This document shows, piece by piece, positions 1-7,389 of a stretch of DNA of 64,000 nucleotides. Source of the stretch: Chitinophaga ginsengisoli (lineage in GTDB: Bacteria; Bacteroidota; Bacteroidia; Chitinophagales; Chitinophagaceae). Positions within the stretch are counted from its first letter, which is position 1; the number at the start of each line of letters is the position of its first letter. The stretch spans positions 62,001-126,000 of the forward strand of contig NZ_PYGK01000001.1 in the NCBI RefSeq assembly GCF_003014595.1, given 5' to 3'. Both the position numbers and the translations under genes were made by a program. The notes below the pieces were generated by a model. That model searched no databases and was not told the origin of the DNA. It was given only the letters and a program-made list of their open reading frames with translations.

Positions 1-689
1 TGATCAGCATTTATGGCGGTCCTGATGCCGGTTCCGTATACGACAACTGGAAGATGCCGCTCAGCACCCAGTGGTGGGCGCAGGAAGGCGTTATCCAGGT
101 TGTCATCGACAACCGCAGTTCCGGACAGCTGGGTAAAATGGGGATGAACTACATCCACCGTCAGCTGGGTAAACGTGAAATTGAAGACTATATGGATGCC
201 GCAAAATGGCTGAGGGCACAGCCCTGGACTGACACCACCAAAGTTTGTATCACTGGTGGCAGTTTTGGCGGTTATATGACCTGTATGGCACTAACTTATG
301 GCGCAGATGTCTTCACACATGGTGTGGCTAACTTTGCCGTAACTGACTGGCAGCTGTATGACAGCCACTATACGGAACGTTATATGGATACGCCGCAGGA
401 GAATCCTGAAGGTTACCGTATTACTTCTCCTATCACTTACGCTGATCGCTATAAAGGCCTTCTCCGTATCGTACATGGCACCATGGATGACAATGTGCAT
501 ATGCAGAACAGCATTCAGTTTGTTGATAAGCTGGAGAACCTTGGGAAGCATTTTGAATTTATGGTGTATCCGGGTGAACGGCATGGCTGGCGTAACAGCG
601 TCAAGAACAGGCACAGCGATAATGAAATGTACCGTTTCATTTATAGTTATCTGCTGGAGCGTCCTTTTCCAAAGGAATTTGAGCAGTAA
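1..689 (+). CDS. S9 family (DPP IV-like) prolyl oligopeptidase, C-terminal part
   Basis: This is the 3' end of a gene that starts upstream of the window; the reading frame is already open at base 3 and there is no start here. The visible part is the alpha/beta-hydrolase catalytic domain of peptidase family S9, which cleaves after proline or related residues in peptides, usually in the periplasm in this phylum. The full catalytic triad is present in order: the nucleophile serine in GGSFGGYM (codon at 261), the aspartate in GTMDDNVH (near 485) and the histidine in GERHGW (near 580). The upstream YGGPDAG segment is the usual S9 oxyanion region. A strong terminator follows 25 bp after the stop. 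The assignment is firm; the exact subfamily cannot be fixed without the N-terminal propeller. Confidence 0.93.
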   Translation, partial: ISIYGGPDAGSVYDNWKMPLSTQWWAQEGVIQVVIDNRSSGQLGKMGMNYIHRQLGKREIEDYMDAAKWLRAQPWTDTTKVCITGGSFGGYMTCMALTYGADVFTHGVANFAVTDWQLYDSHYTERYMDTPQENPEGYRITSPITYADRYKGLLRIVHGTMDDNVHMQNSIQFVDKLENLGKHFEFMVYPGERHGWRNSVKNRHSDNEMYRFIYSYLLERPFPKEFEQ

Positions 690-713
690 TGATCTTTTTG
701 ATATTCTTCCGGA

Positions 714-746
714 GCCGGTTAGCGTTATGCTGACCGGCTTTTTTTT
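714..746 (+). terminator. Rho-independent terminator of the S9 peptidase gene
   Basis: A 10-bp GC-rich stem (714-723 with 729-738, one G-U pair) closes a 5-nt loop and is followed directly by eight T residues. It ends the S9 peptidase transcript. Confidence 0.9.
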
Positions 747-801
747 GCTGGCTTTTAGTAGGAGATTGTTGATGGTTCCGTTTTGTTGCAGCTCTCGCTG
801 C

Positions 802-953
802 GGCTTCAGGTGGGCCCTCGGCTGAGTTCTTTGAAGCTGCTTGTCTATGGGGCCTGGGAAGGTCGTATTGGGCCGTTGGTTGGTTAATTAAACCCCTGGT
901 GGGGCGTATCGGCAGCTTCAAACAACTTAGGCCTTGGGGCTCCACCTGAAGCC
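802..953 (+). repeat. MITE-like palindromic repeat, copy A
   Basis: The element is about 152 bp and begins and ends with a perfect 12-bp inverted repeat (GGCTTCAGGTGG at 802-813, its complement at 942-953). An inner inverted repeat around TTGAAGCTGC (831-840 and its complement near 911-920) makes the whole element foldable into one long imperfect hairpin. It matches copy B at 1104-1264 when that copy is reverse-complemented, including the shared core GGTCGTATTGGGC and CCCCTGGTGGGGCGTATC. No transposase is encoded. ORFs on either strand here look like by-products of the palindrome. Confidence 0.8.
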
Positions 954-1103
954 TTCCGCTACTTCGGGGTTCCGATAAAAGGAAGACGGCAGTTATTTAG
1001 TTGGTATTCCTAATGCGATGGAAATTACAGCAATTGATTTCTGCAATTGAAAAGGCATTTCATTCCCCTCGTCAGAAAGCACCCGATAACCCGTTTTGGC
1101 GCA

Positions 1104-1264
1104 GGAAAGGGGCAGGTGGGAATCCCTGGCCTAAGTTATTTGAAGCTGTTGATACGCCCCACCAGGGGTTTAATAGATATCCCAATGCCCAATACGACCT
1201 CCCCAAGTCACCCAGACAAGAAGCTTCAAAGAACTCAGCCAGGGATCCCACCTGCAGCCTTTCC
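1104..1264 (-). repeat. MITE-like palindromic repeat, copy B (inverted relative to A)
   Basis: The element is about 161 bp. Its ends are an imperfect inverted repeat of about 21 bp (GGAAAGGGGCAGGTGGGAAT at the left, its near-complement at 1244-1264), continued inward by the TTTGAAGCTG / AAGCTTCAAA pair. It is the reverse-complement counterpart of copy A, about 150 bp away, with scattered substitutions. Both right ends run into a similar TTCCGATAAA string (near 969 and 1262), so the repeated unit may be slightly larger than marked. Confidence 0.8.
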
Positions 1265-1630
1265 GATAAACATAATCCAATACCCATGAATCGGGCTAAT
1301 CCAAAGCCAGCTGATAAGCTCCGCTGTTATTTTGAGATACGTCAGGGACTAAAGGCTAAAAGCAGAAAAAACGAAGGCAAGAAGGCTCAGGAATGGCAAA
1401 GGGACATATTCCATCCGTGAACGTATGGATTTACCGGTTTAACGTTATCAGGAACGCCAGCAAAATAACCCTCATTTCCGGTGAACGTATCTCTTTTACA
1501 GGTAAACGTCCAGGAGAGAAAGGACACATTACGGGCCCATCGCGGGTACGTATAATAAGTCAATTTCAGTATTAAAAGAAGGAAAACCGTTGCTGGGGAA
1601 GGTTCTGGGTTAAAAGACGAAGACTTCAGG

Positions 1631-1696
1631 AAAAAGAAACGGGGCTGCAAGACTACAGCCCCGAAAAATTTTAACCATATCTTTATTGAAAAACCT
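1631..1696 (-). ncRNA. Putative small RNA 1 (about 65 nt)
   Basis: A complete minus-strand transcription unit is visible. A promoter TTG-N19-CACCTTTG lies at 1730-1701. The predicted start is near 1695. The body contains the box CAGGTTTTTCA and then GATATGGTTAAAA (1681-1669). A GC-rich hairpin follows (1663-1640, 8- to 9-bp stem), then a T-rich tail (1639-1631). The same order and boxes recur in small RNA 2 at 290 bp distance while the terminator stems differ in sequence but not in shape, which argues for a real RNA gene. A 22-codon ORF starts at the ATG within the GATATGG box, so a leader or micropeptide reading is possible. I do not recognise a named RNA family. Confidence 0.55.
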
Positions 1697-1700
1697 GTAC

Positions 1701-1730
1701 CAAAGGTGCGCGTATTTTGCATACACTCAA
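1701..1730 (-). promoter_or_regulatory. Bacteroidota-type promoter for small RNA 1
   Basis: On the minus strand TTG (1730-1728), exactly 19 nt, then CACCTTTG (1708-1701). This fits the phylum consensus TTG-N19-TAnnTTTG with one mismatch. Confidence 0.6.
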
Positions 1731-1920
1731 AGGCCATTCTAGTGAATGCTATATTTTACTTGGGGAACGTATCGAAACAGAAGGTGAACGTATAAGGATA
1801 AGTAGGGAAAAAAATACCCATTTTCAGGGGTTTTCTGGGAGCCTTTCCGAGGCTTTCTAGATAAGTATAATTGAAAGTCAATCACTTGAGGCAAATAGAG
1901 CTTAGAACGGGGAACGAACT

Positions 1921-1987
1921 CTAAAATAGAAGGGCGGTAAGAATACCGCCCTTGTAATAATTTTAACCATATCCTATGAAAAACCTG
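1921..1987 (-). ncRNA. Putative small RNA 2 (about 65 nt)
   Basis: This is the paralogue of small RNA 1. A -7 element TATCTTTG (1998-1991) precedes the shared boxes CAGGTTTTTCA and GATATGGTTAAAA (1973-1961). They are followed by a perfect 10-bp hairpin (1953-1944 with 1939-1930, 4-nt loop) and a T-rich tail. The -33 element is weak. As in small RNA 1, the ATG in the box opens a 22-codon reading frame ending in TAA, running through the terminator stem. A third, degraded copy of the GATATGGTT box lies at 2576-2588 without promoter or hairpin. Confidence 0.55.
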
Positions 1988-2171
1988 AGCCAAAGATATA
2001 GCAGGCTCCCATGTCATGACACGCCATTTCCGTGAACGTTATAAAATAGTTCGTAAAACAGCCTGTTTGGATAGGTCAGCAATCATATACTAAATATTAT
2101 CATATTATATTAATTTTCAATTGTATATTTTCACTATTCAATAGTGAATATACTATCAATAAGTTATCATT

Positions 2172-2510
2172 TTAGGCAATTCTTAGCCCGTTAGCAACAG
2201 TTTTATCGGGCCGAAGCAGCACAATTTCCTTGTCGTTACCAACAACTCCCAGCACCAGACACTCCGAAAAGAAGTTAGCGATCTGCTTTACGGGGAAGTT
2301 TACAACCGCTACCACCTGTTTTCCAATCAGCTCCTCACGGTTATATAACTTCGTGATCTGGGCGGAAGATCGTTTTATACCTAATTCCGGTCCGAAATCA
2401 ATAGTCAGCTGATAAGCCGGATTCTTAGCCTTTGGAAATTCAGCCACCTCAGTAATCGTACCCACCCGGATCTCTACTTTCTCAAAATCTGCCCAGTTAA
2501 TTGTCCCCAT
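2172..2510 (-). CDS. csaA: CsaA-type tRNA-binding / export chaperone protein
   Basis: The protein has 112 residues, the normal length of CsaA. It is a single OB-fold of the EMAP-II/MetRS C-terminal tRNA-binding class: the N-terminal DFEKVEIRVGTI, the GIKRSSAQIT segment and the closing VLLRPDKTVANGLRIA are diagnostic. CsaA dimerises in the cytosol and was described in Bacillus as a chaperone that aids protein export; the fold itself binds tRNA. The gene is monocistronic, with a 367-bp gap upstream. The ATG at 2510 gives the family's usual N-terminus. Confidence 0.93.
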   Translation of the reverse strand: MGTINWADFEKVEIRVGTITEVAEFPKAKNPAYQLTIDFGPELGIKRSSAQITKLYNREELIGKQVVAVVNFPVKQIANFFSECLVLGVVGNDKEIVLLRPDKTVANGLRIA

Positions 2511-2877
2511 ATTAGAAATCTATAAGTGGAAAATAATAAAAAAATAGTAGTAGTCAAACTAATACAATAATTTTTTAAACCATATCCCAGCGAAAACGTT
2601 TGTAATACATTCTCATGATAACTATCATTAAACCAACACTTAATAAAACACCTCCGATTTCAAAGTCAGATAAGCCCCGTAACAGATGCTGGTGTCAGAT
2701 AAACTTTCGTGCTTATATCAGGAAAAATCCTGCTATTTGCACATACTTAATGGCATGGTTCTTGCGTTTTTATAGAGACAAAATTTTAGGTTAAAAATAG
2801 GTTAAAGCGAAACGGCCCGACATTGCATATGCAATGTCGGGCCGTTCTCGTTGTGGCCGGATAAGCCGGTAATATTG
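2511..2877. other. Intergenic region between csaA and lptC
   Basis: It holds a vestigial GATATGGTT box (2588-2576, minus strand), a plus-strand string resembling a sigma-54 promoter (TGGCATGGTTCTTGC, 2751-2765) and the perfect palindrome at 2811-2846. No protein gene is convincing. Confidence 0.5.
2811..2846. terminator. Perfect 36-bp palindrome downstream of lptC
   Basis: Two 18-nt arms are exact reverse complements with no spacer (AACGGCCCGACATTGCAT and its complement). It lies 32 bp after the lptC stop and probably terminates that transcript. Neither side has a strong run of T, so it may act as an RNA-stabilising or bidirectional hairpin. Confidence 0.65.
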
Positions 2878-3432
2878 TTACTGTGCCATCGTGCTGTCCT
2901 GTATAGTAAACGGACCACTCGGGTGCAGAATCGTGTAATCACTGAAATCCTGGTTGGATTCTAATCCCGTACCATACAGCGTGTCAGTAACAGTGCTGAT
3001 ACGTACCGGTTTGTTTGACAGGAACTTTTGTAGTTTGGAATCCCAGTTCAACTCTTCACAATCCAGTCTTTCCCCCTTTTTGTTGATCACCACTACATGA
3101 TCTTTGAGGAAGATGTTAGCATCGTTCTCGAAATACTTTCCGTACCTGGCGGTGAGGGTGCTTTCCACATTAAGGCTGTCATTGTAAAACAGCACTTTAA
3201 GCCCTTTGCTAAACTCAACATATACAGGAGGTTTCAGATGCCTGAGCATCACCGGCGCCGTCAGCTTCGCTTTTACACGTCCCGTCTGGCTGTACATGGA
3301 TTCTATATCTTTTCCCTCTTCAACGGCTGTAGTACTCTTATCGAGGTTCATGATGGCATTCATATCGTTCTCACAGGATACCATCGCCAGAAGAGAAAAA
3401 ACAAACGCTAAACGCGCTATAATTCTGTTCAT
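2878..3432 (-). CDS. lptC: LPS export ABC transporter periplasmic protein LptC
   Basis: LptC links the inner-membrane LptBFG transporter to the periplasmic LptA bridge in lipopolysaccharide export. From the ATG at 3432 the product has 184 residues and begins with a lipoprotein signal whose lipobox ends LAMVSC; an earlier in-frame ATG at 3477 would put 15 odd residues before it and is less likely. The remainder is a beta-jellyroll OstA-like region with characteristic GRVKAKLTAPVM and LKDHVVVINKKGERLDCEEL segments, ending with the LESNQDFSDYTI motif common in Bacteroidota LptC proteins. The lipid anchor replaces the transmembrane helix of enterobacterial LptC. Confidence 0.85.
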   Translation of the reverse strand: MNRIIARLAFVFSLLAMVSCENDMNAIMNLDKSTTAVEEGKDIESMYSQTGRVKAKLTAPVMLRHLKPPVYVEFSKGLKVLFYNDSLNVESTLTARYGKYFENDANIFLKDHVVVINKKGERLDCEELNWDSKLQKFLSNKPVRISTVTDTLYGTGLESNQDFSDYTILHPSGPFTIQDSTMAQ

Positions 3433-3526
3433 ATTCGTGATTAATGGAGGCCCAACGCGGGCGTTTTTCGGCCCCAAATGTAGACAATCCCCGGCAAACC
3501 AGGAACCCGGAAAGGGAGGCTTCCTT

Positions 3527-4162
3527 TTAGATATCGCCGGCAGTCAGATTCCTGAAATGGCCGTTCAGTTTCACCCTGTCTTTCAGCCGTTCCATCTCCG
3601 CCATTACCGGTATGACTTTCAGCAGGTGGCGCTTCAGGTACTCCAGGCGCTGCAATTCCTGGAAAAGGTGAAGCACCTCATATTCCTCATGCAGGGACAG
3701 TCCGGCATGATGGGCAATATCATATGCCACAAGCTCTTCATCCGCCTTTTTAAAGGTCTTGCTGATCTGCAGGATGTGATGCAGCTCCCTCAGAGCCTGC
3801 AGTACCTGTGCCTGCAGACGCACATTACTGTTGGAATGATTCTCAGGGTAGGAAACGATCGCTCCTGTGAACATCTTATCGGGAATACTCCTAATCACCT
3901 CCAATATCCTGAATACTTTAACACCGCGGGTTACTACATCCATTTCTCCATTATCATAGGTTTTCTCTACCCTTACGATTTCCACCAGTGTACCATACTC
4001 CACCATTTTTTTATCGATCACTGCGGGAATGCCAAACGGTTTATTATCGGCAATGCAATCTCTGATAAGCTGTTTATATCTCGGCTCAAAAATATGCAGG
4101 TTCAACTGCTCATCCGGGTATACTACAACACCAAGGGGGAATATTGGAATAAAATTCGTCAT
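3527..4162 (-). CDS. Lon N-terminal (substrate-binding) domain protein
   Basis: The product has 211 residues and consists only of the LON substrate-binding domain: it starts IPIFPLGVVVYPDEQLNLHIFEPRYKQL-like (PLGVVVYPDE and FEPRYKQLI are diagnostic), continues with a beta-rich part to about residue 110 and ends in a helical part. There is no AAA+ or protease domain, so it is not Lon itself. The molecular role of stand-alone LON-domain proteins is not settled; substrate or protein-protein binding is assumed from the fold. It lies 94 bp upstream of lptC on the same strand and may be co-transcribed. Confidence 0.85.
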   Translation of the reverse strand: MTNFIPIFPLGVVVYPDEQLNLHIFEPRYKQLIRDCIADNKPFGIPAVIDKKMVEYGTLVEIVRVEKTYDNGEMDVVTRGVKVFRILEVIRSIPDKMFTGAIVSYPENHSNSNVRLQAQVLQALRELHHILQISKTFKKADEELVAYDIAHHAGLSLHEEYEVLHLFQELQRLEYLKRHLLKVIPVMAEMERLKDRVKLNGHFRNLTAGDI

Positions 4163-4216
4163 ATAGCCTAAATTATAGAATTAGTCGTTACCAATGAAAT
4201 ATATAAGGATCTTCTC

Positions 4217-4224
4217 TATATTTG
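4217..4224 (+). promoter_or_regulatory. -7 element of the tandem GT4 operon
   Basis: TATATTTG matches TAnnTTTG exactly, about 65 bp before the first glycosyltransferase start. No TTG is present at the expected -33 spacing, so it is a candidate only. Confidence 0.45.
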
Positions 4225-4289
4225 CCCGATACGCTGAAAAGAATCTGACGGGACGATAAAGCTCTCAGCTTCAAATCTAAATGTTATCC

Positions 4290-5342
4290 ATGCGGCAAAT
4301 ATTGTTTGATTGCGAGAAAATGAGATACGCCAATACCGGACTCTTTGAGTACTGTAAACAGTTCGGTAACGCGCTGCTCCGCAACAAAGCAGCAGATGAA
4401 AAAGTTGTGTTTTATGTGCCGGCCAATCGAAAAGGTTTTTTTGGTCCGCAGGAACAATATATCATCAACAGGAAATTGCATCGCTGGTTAATGCCCTCTT
4501 TCCCGCAGTTGAATATCTGGCATACATCTTTCCAATCTTCTCATTTCCGACCGTCCAACAAGAATACCAGGCATGTGCTGACTATACACGATCTCAACGT
4601 TATTCATCAGCAATCCATCTCTCCTGCAAAGAGAGACTCCGTATTAAAAAAGATACAACGGAATATAGACCGCGCAGACCATATCGTTACCATCTCTCGG
4701 TTTGTACTTGAAGATGTCAAACAACACCTTGATCTTCACAACAAACCCGCCAGTGTGATATATAATGGCGGCACGCTGGAAACCTTTCCGGACTTCGATA
4801 GCCCGGCATACCAGCCTCAACGCCCTTTTATCTTTGCAATAGGCAGTATAGATACTAAAAAGAACTTTGCAGTACTGCCGCCGCTGTTGCAGGATAATGA
4901 CTATGAACTGGTCATTGCAGGTCCTATTTTTGACGAAGCCTATAAAGAAAAAATACTGGCTACTGCAGCCGAATACCAGGTAGCTGATCGTGTGAAAGTG
5001 CTGGGTAGCATCTCCAGTCAGGAGAGATACTGGTATTATCACCGTTGTACAGCATTTGCATTTCCATCGCTGGCGGAAGGATTCGGCCTGCCGGTTGTAG
5101 ATGCCCTGAGTGAAGGCAAGCCCTGCTTTCTCTCTGATAAGACCAGTCTGCCGGAAGTAGGTGGCCCCTTGTGCTATTACTTCCGCGACTTCTCAGCTTC
5201 ACATATGCAGCAGGTCTTTAAAGAAGGCATGCAGCATTTCAACAACACACAGCCTGTTACCGCTATGAAGGAACGGGCCGCCTCCATGACTTTCGATCAT
5301 GCGGCAAAAAATTACTTACAGATCTATCGTAGTCTCTACTAA
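4290..5342 (+). CDS. GT4-type glycosyltransferase, paralogue 1
   Basis: This is a 350-residue GT-B fold, family 1/4 glycosyltransferase that would transfer a sugar from an activated donor to a glycan or lipid acceptor in the cytosol. The donor-binding domain is clear: FAIGSIDTKKNF, VKVLGSIS and FPSLAEGFGLPVVDALSEG near residues 260-285. The E-x7-E motif of GT4 reads E-x7-D here. I place the start at 4290 (MRQILFDCEKMRY) because it aligns residue for residue with the neighbouring paralogue; an ATG 9 bp upstream exists. It is followed after 19 bp by a paralogue, and a GT2 enzyme lies convergently next to them, suggesting a small glycan-modification locus. Acceptor unknown. Confidence 0.85.
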   Translation: MRQILFDCEKMRYANTGLFEYCKQFGNALLRNKAADEKVVFYVPANRKGFFGPQEQYIINRKLHRWLMPSFPQLNIWHTSFQSSHFRPSNKNTRHVLTIHDLNVIHQQSISPAKRDSVLKKIQRNIDRADHIVTISRFVLEDVKQHLDLHNKPASVIYNGGTLETFPDFDSPAYQPQRPFIFAIGSIDTKKNFAVLPPLLQDNDYELVIAGPIFDEAYKEKILATAAEYQVADRVKVLGSISSQERYWYYHRCTAFAFPSLAEGFGLPVVDALSEGKPCFLSDKTSLPEVGGPLCYYFRDFSASHMQQVFKEGMQHFNNTQPVTAMKERAASMTFDHAAKNYLQIYRSLY

Positions 5343-5361
5343 CTTATCCTACTTTTATCAT

Positions 5362-6405
5362 ATGCATCATATCGGTTTAGACTTCGAGAAATTAAAATAT
5401 CCTCATAACGGTCTGTACACCTTCTGTATACAGCTGGGCCAACGCCTGCTACAGCTGAAGGCAGACGACGAACAACTGAGCTATTATCTGCCTGCCGGTT
5501 TCAAAGACTTTAAAGGCGATTTCAAAAAGATCCCTTACAAATGGTATCACCGCTATGCCTTTCATCCGTCCGAAATGGATATATGGCATGCTGTGCATCA
5601 GACAGGTAATGTATGGCCACGAAAGAAAGCGAAGAAGACCATCCTCACTATTCATGACCTCAACTTTCTTTTTGAGCCCAATAAAAGCAAGGGGGAAAAA
5701 AGCAGGGCACTGGAAGCGATACAACAACAGGTAGATGAAACCGATCATATCGTTGCCATCTCTCAATTCACACTGAACACTATACAGGAATATATCAAGG
5801 TGCCTAAAAGTAAATGCAGTATCATTTATCAGGGCTCCGAAATAAAAGAGTTTCCTGGCTTCGATGCTCCACAATACCGACCTACAGTGCCATTCCTGTT
5901 CGCTATCGGTATGGTCCTTCCTAAAAAGAATTTCCACGTATTACCAAAACTGCTGGAGCATAATGACTATGAATTGCTGATAGCAGGAAAAACGCCGGGC
6001 GATTATTTTAAGAAAATAGAAGAAGAAGCGGCGAAATACGGTGTAAGCTCCCGTGTTAAATTACTCGGCAGCATCACAGATGAAGAGAAATACTGGTACT
6101 ATAAAAGTTGTAAAGCCTTTATGTTCCCCTCTGTGGCGGAAGGTTTTGGCGCACCTGTGGTGGAAGCTATGCATTTTGGCAAACCTGTTTTCCTTTCAGA
6201 CAAAACCAGCTTACCTGAAATAGGAGGCGATGCTGCCTACTATTTCAAACAGTTCGATAAAGAACATATGCAACAAGTATTAGAAGAGGGATTAACACAT
6301 TATGCCGCCAACAATCCGGCTAACGCCATACAGCAACATGCGGGAAAATTCAGTTGGGATACTAACGCGAGAGAATATATCAAATTGTACAGAAGCCTGT
6401 ATTGA
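5362..6405 (+). CDS. GT4-type glycosyltransferase, paralogue 2
   Basis: This is a 347-residue family 1/4 glycosyltransferase, clearly the product of a tandem duplication with the preceding gene: both start MxxIxxDxEKxxY and share NGLYTFC/TGLFEYC, LTIHDLN, DHIVxISxF, and GSIxxxExYWYYxxCxAFxFPSxAEGFG. Unlike paralogue 1 it keeps the canonical E-x7-E motif (EGFGAPVVE). The frame is open from 5299, overlapping the previous gene, but the ATG at 5362 gives the homologous N-terminus and a 19-bp gap. It is probably co-transcribed with paralogue 1. Substrate not predictable from sequence. Confidence 0.85.
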   Translation: MHHIGLDFEKLKYPHNGLYTFCIQLGQRLLQLKADDEQLSYYLPAGFKDFKGDFKKIPYKWYHRYAFHPSEMDIWHAVHQTGNVWPRKKAKKTILTIHDLNFLFEPNKSKGEKSRALEAIQQQVDETDHIVAISQFTLNTIQEYIKVPKSKCSIIYQGSEIKEFPGFDAPQYRPTVPFLFAIGMVLPKKNFHVLPKLLEHNDYELLIAGKTPGDYFKKIEEEAAKYGVSSRVKLLGSITDEEKYWYYKSCKAFMFPSVAEGFGAPVVEAMHFGKPVFLSDKTSLPEIGGDAAYYFKQFDKEHMQQVLEEGLTHYAANNPANAIQQHAGKFSWDTNAREYIKLYRSLY

Positions 6406-6419
6406 TCATATTTACAGGG

Positions 6420-6450
6420 CATCAGGAATGAGTACAACCCATTCCTGATG
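6420..6450. terminator. Bidirectional hairpin between convergent GT genes
   Basis: An 11-bp perfect stem (CATCAGGAATG and complement) closes a 9-nt loop exactly between the convergent GT4 and GT2 genes. The T-tracts are weak on both sides. Confidence 0.55.
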
Positions 6451-6456
6451 ACTGCT

Positions 6457-7329
6457 TTAAATAACTTTATAATTCCTGTAGTCGAATAAACGTTTACCTG
6501 TCGCCTTCTCTATCCAGTATAAAATATTGTCTTTAAAAGAGAATTTCTTCCGGCTGATATCATGTGAGAATTGCCAGTTCTTCTTTTTGATCCGCTCTTT
6601 CATCACTTCAGGATGTGTGCCTTTAAAAGGCGCCAGTGAGTCCACTTCGCCATAATCGAATGCAGCAATAGCCACACGATTAGTGACCAGTTCTTCATTA
6701 GTACCATGATATAACTGAAAGGAATTGTTCAGTTTCTGCGCCTGTGTCTGCGGATCTTTTACCCATCCGTAATGATACATGCTAGCATTCACACGCTTCA
6801 CATGTAGTTTCTGTCCTTCCTTTCTAAAACCTTGCGCATCGCGGTAAGAAGAGATACGCTTATCATTGCGGATCACCCTGATCTCATGCTGATACCACGT
6901 ACGTGAATCGCCGATATAATCATAGCTGCCGAAGAAGTGCATGTACTTAAACAGTAATCCTTCCACGCGCTTGTCATCAAGGTGTTCCTGCATGGCTGCA
7001 CGAATAGCAGGATAGTCCTGTTCATGCACCACTTCATCTGCCTGTATATAAAATGCCCAGTCAGCATCAGGATTGACGTGTGCAAATGCTTTATCTGTTT
7101 CTACTGCAAGGATACGGCCTCCTTCTTTCAGAGAATCATCCCATACGGAATGCGTGATCTTTATCTTGGGAGAGCCGATGGATTGGATCAGTTCCAGGGT
7201 ACCATCATCACAATTACCCACGCTGACAATCACTTCATCACACAATGGGAGAATGGAGCTGATAGCTGCAACTACCGGATAATCATACTTTACCGCATTT
7301 CGAACAAAGGTGAACCCTGATACTTTCAT
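6457..7329 (-). CDS. Family 2 (GT-A) glycosyltransferase
   Basis: The 290-residue product begins MKVSGFTFVRNAVKYDYP and contains the GT-A nucleotide-binding half: CDEVIVSVGNCDDGTLE, and the acidic metal site seen here as QADEVVHEQD in place of DxD. The C-terminal half (about 150-290) is the LPS core-type extension found in Bacteroidota GT2 enzymes acting on surface glycans. The reading frame extends upstream to 7395, but that would overlap the start of meaB on the other strand; the ATG at 7329 matches family N-termini. It converges on the GT4 pair and could act in the same pathway; that is inference. Confidence 0.82.
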   Translation of the reverse strand: MKVSGFTFVRNAVKYDYPVVAAISSILPLCDEVIVSVGNCDDGTLELIQSIGSPKIKITHSVWDDSLKEGGRILAVETDKAFAHVNPDADWAFYIQADEVVHEQDYPAIRAAMQEHLDDKRVEGLLFKYMHFFGSYDYIGDSRTWYQHEIRVIRNDKRISSYRDAQGFRKEGQKLHVKRVNASMYHYGWVKDPQTQAQKLNNSFQLYHGTNEELVTNRVAIAAFDYGEVDSLAPFKGTHPEVMKERIKKKNWQFSHDISRKKFSFKDNILYWIEKATGKRLFDYRNYKVI

Positions 7330-7389
7330 ATAGGAGATATAATGTTTGCGAAGATATATAATCAATAATGAATTACGTAATTTAGATGC

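Larger units (their letters stand above)
1417..2041. repeat. Scattered GTGAACGTAT motifs
   Basis: Near-identical 10-mers occur at 1417-1426, 1481-1490 and 1784-1793 (GTGAACGTAT), with variants at 1763-1772 (GGGAACGTAT) and 2032-2041 (GTGAACGTTA). None is part of a recognisable gene. Variants lie roughly 35-75 bp upstream (minus-strand sense) of both small-RNA promoters, which would suit a shared operator, but this is inference. Confidence 0.5.

Noticed and set aside
637-1420. ORFs of 70-140 codons on both strands through the palindromic repeats
   Set aside because: They mirror each other because the two elements are inverted copies; composition is Pro/Arg-rich without any family feature. The inverted-repeat explanation is simpler.
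1387-2017. Two minus-strand ORFs of 116 and 92 codons
   Set aside because: They run through promoter, box and terminator of the small-RNA units, are rich in aromatic residues and have no recognisable domain or start context.
3206-4171. 321-codon plus-strand ORF
   Set aside because: It lies antisense across lptC and the LON-domain gene, both of which have clear family motifs.
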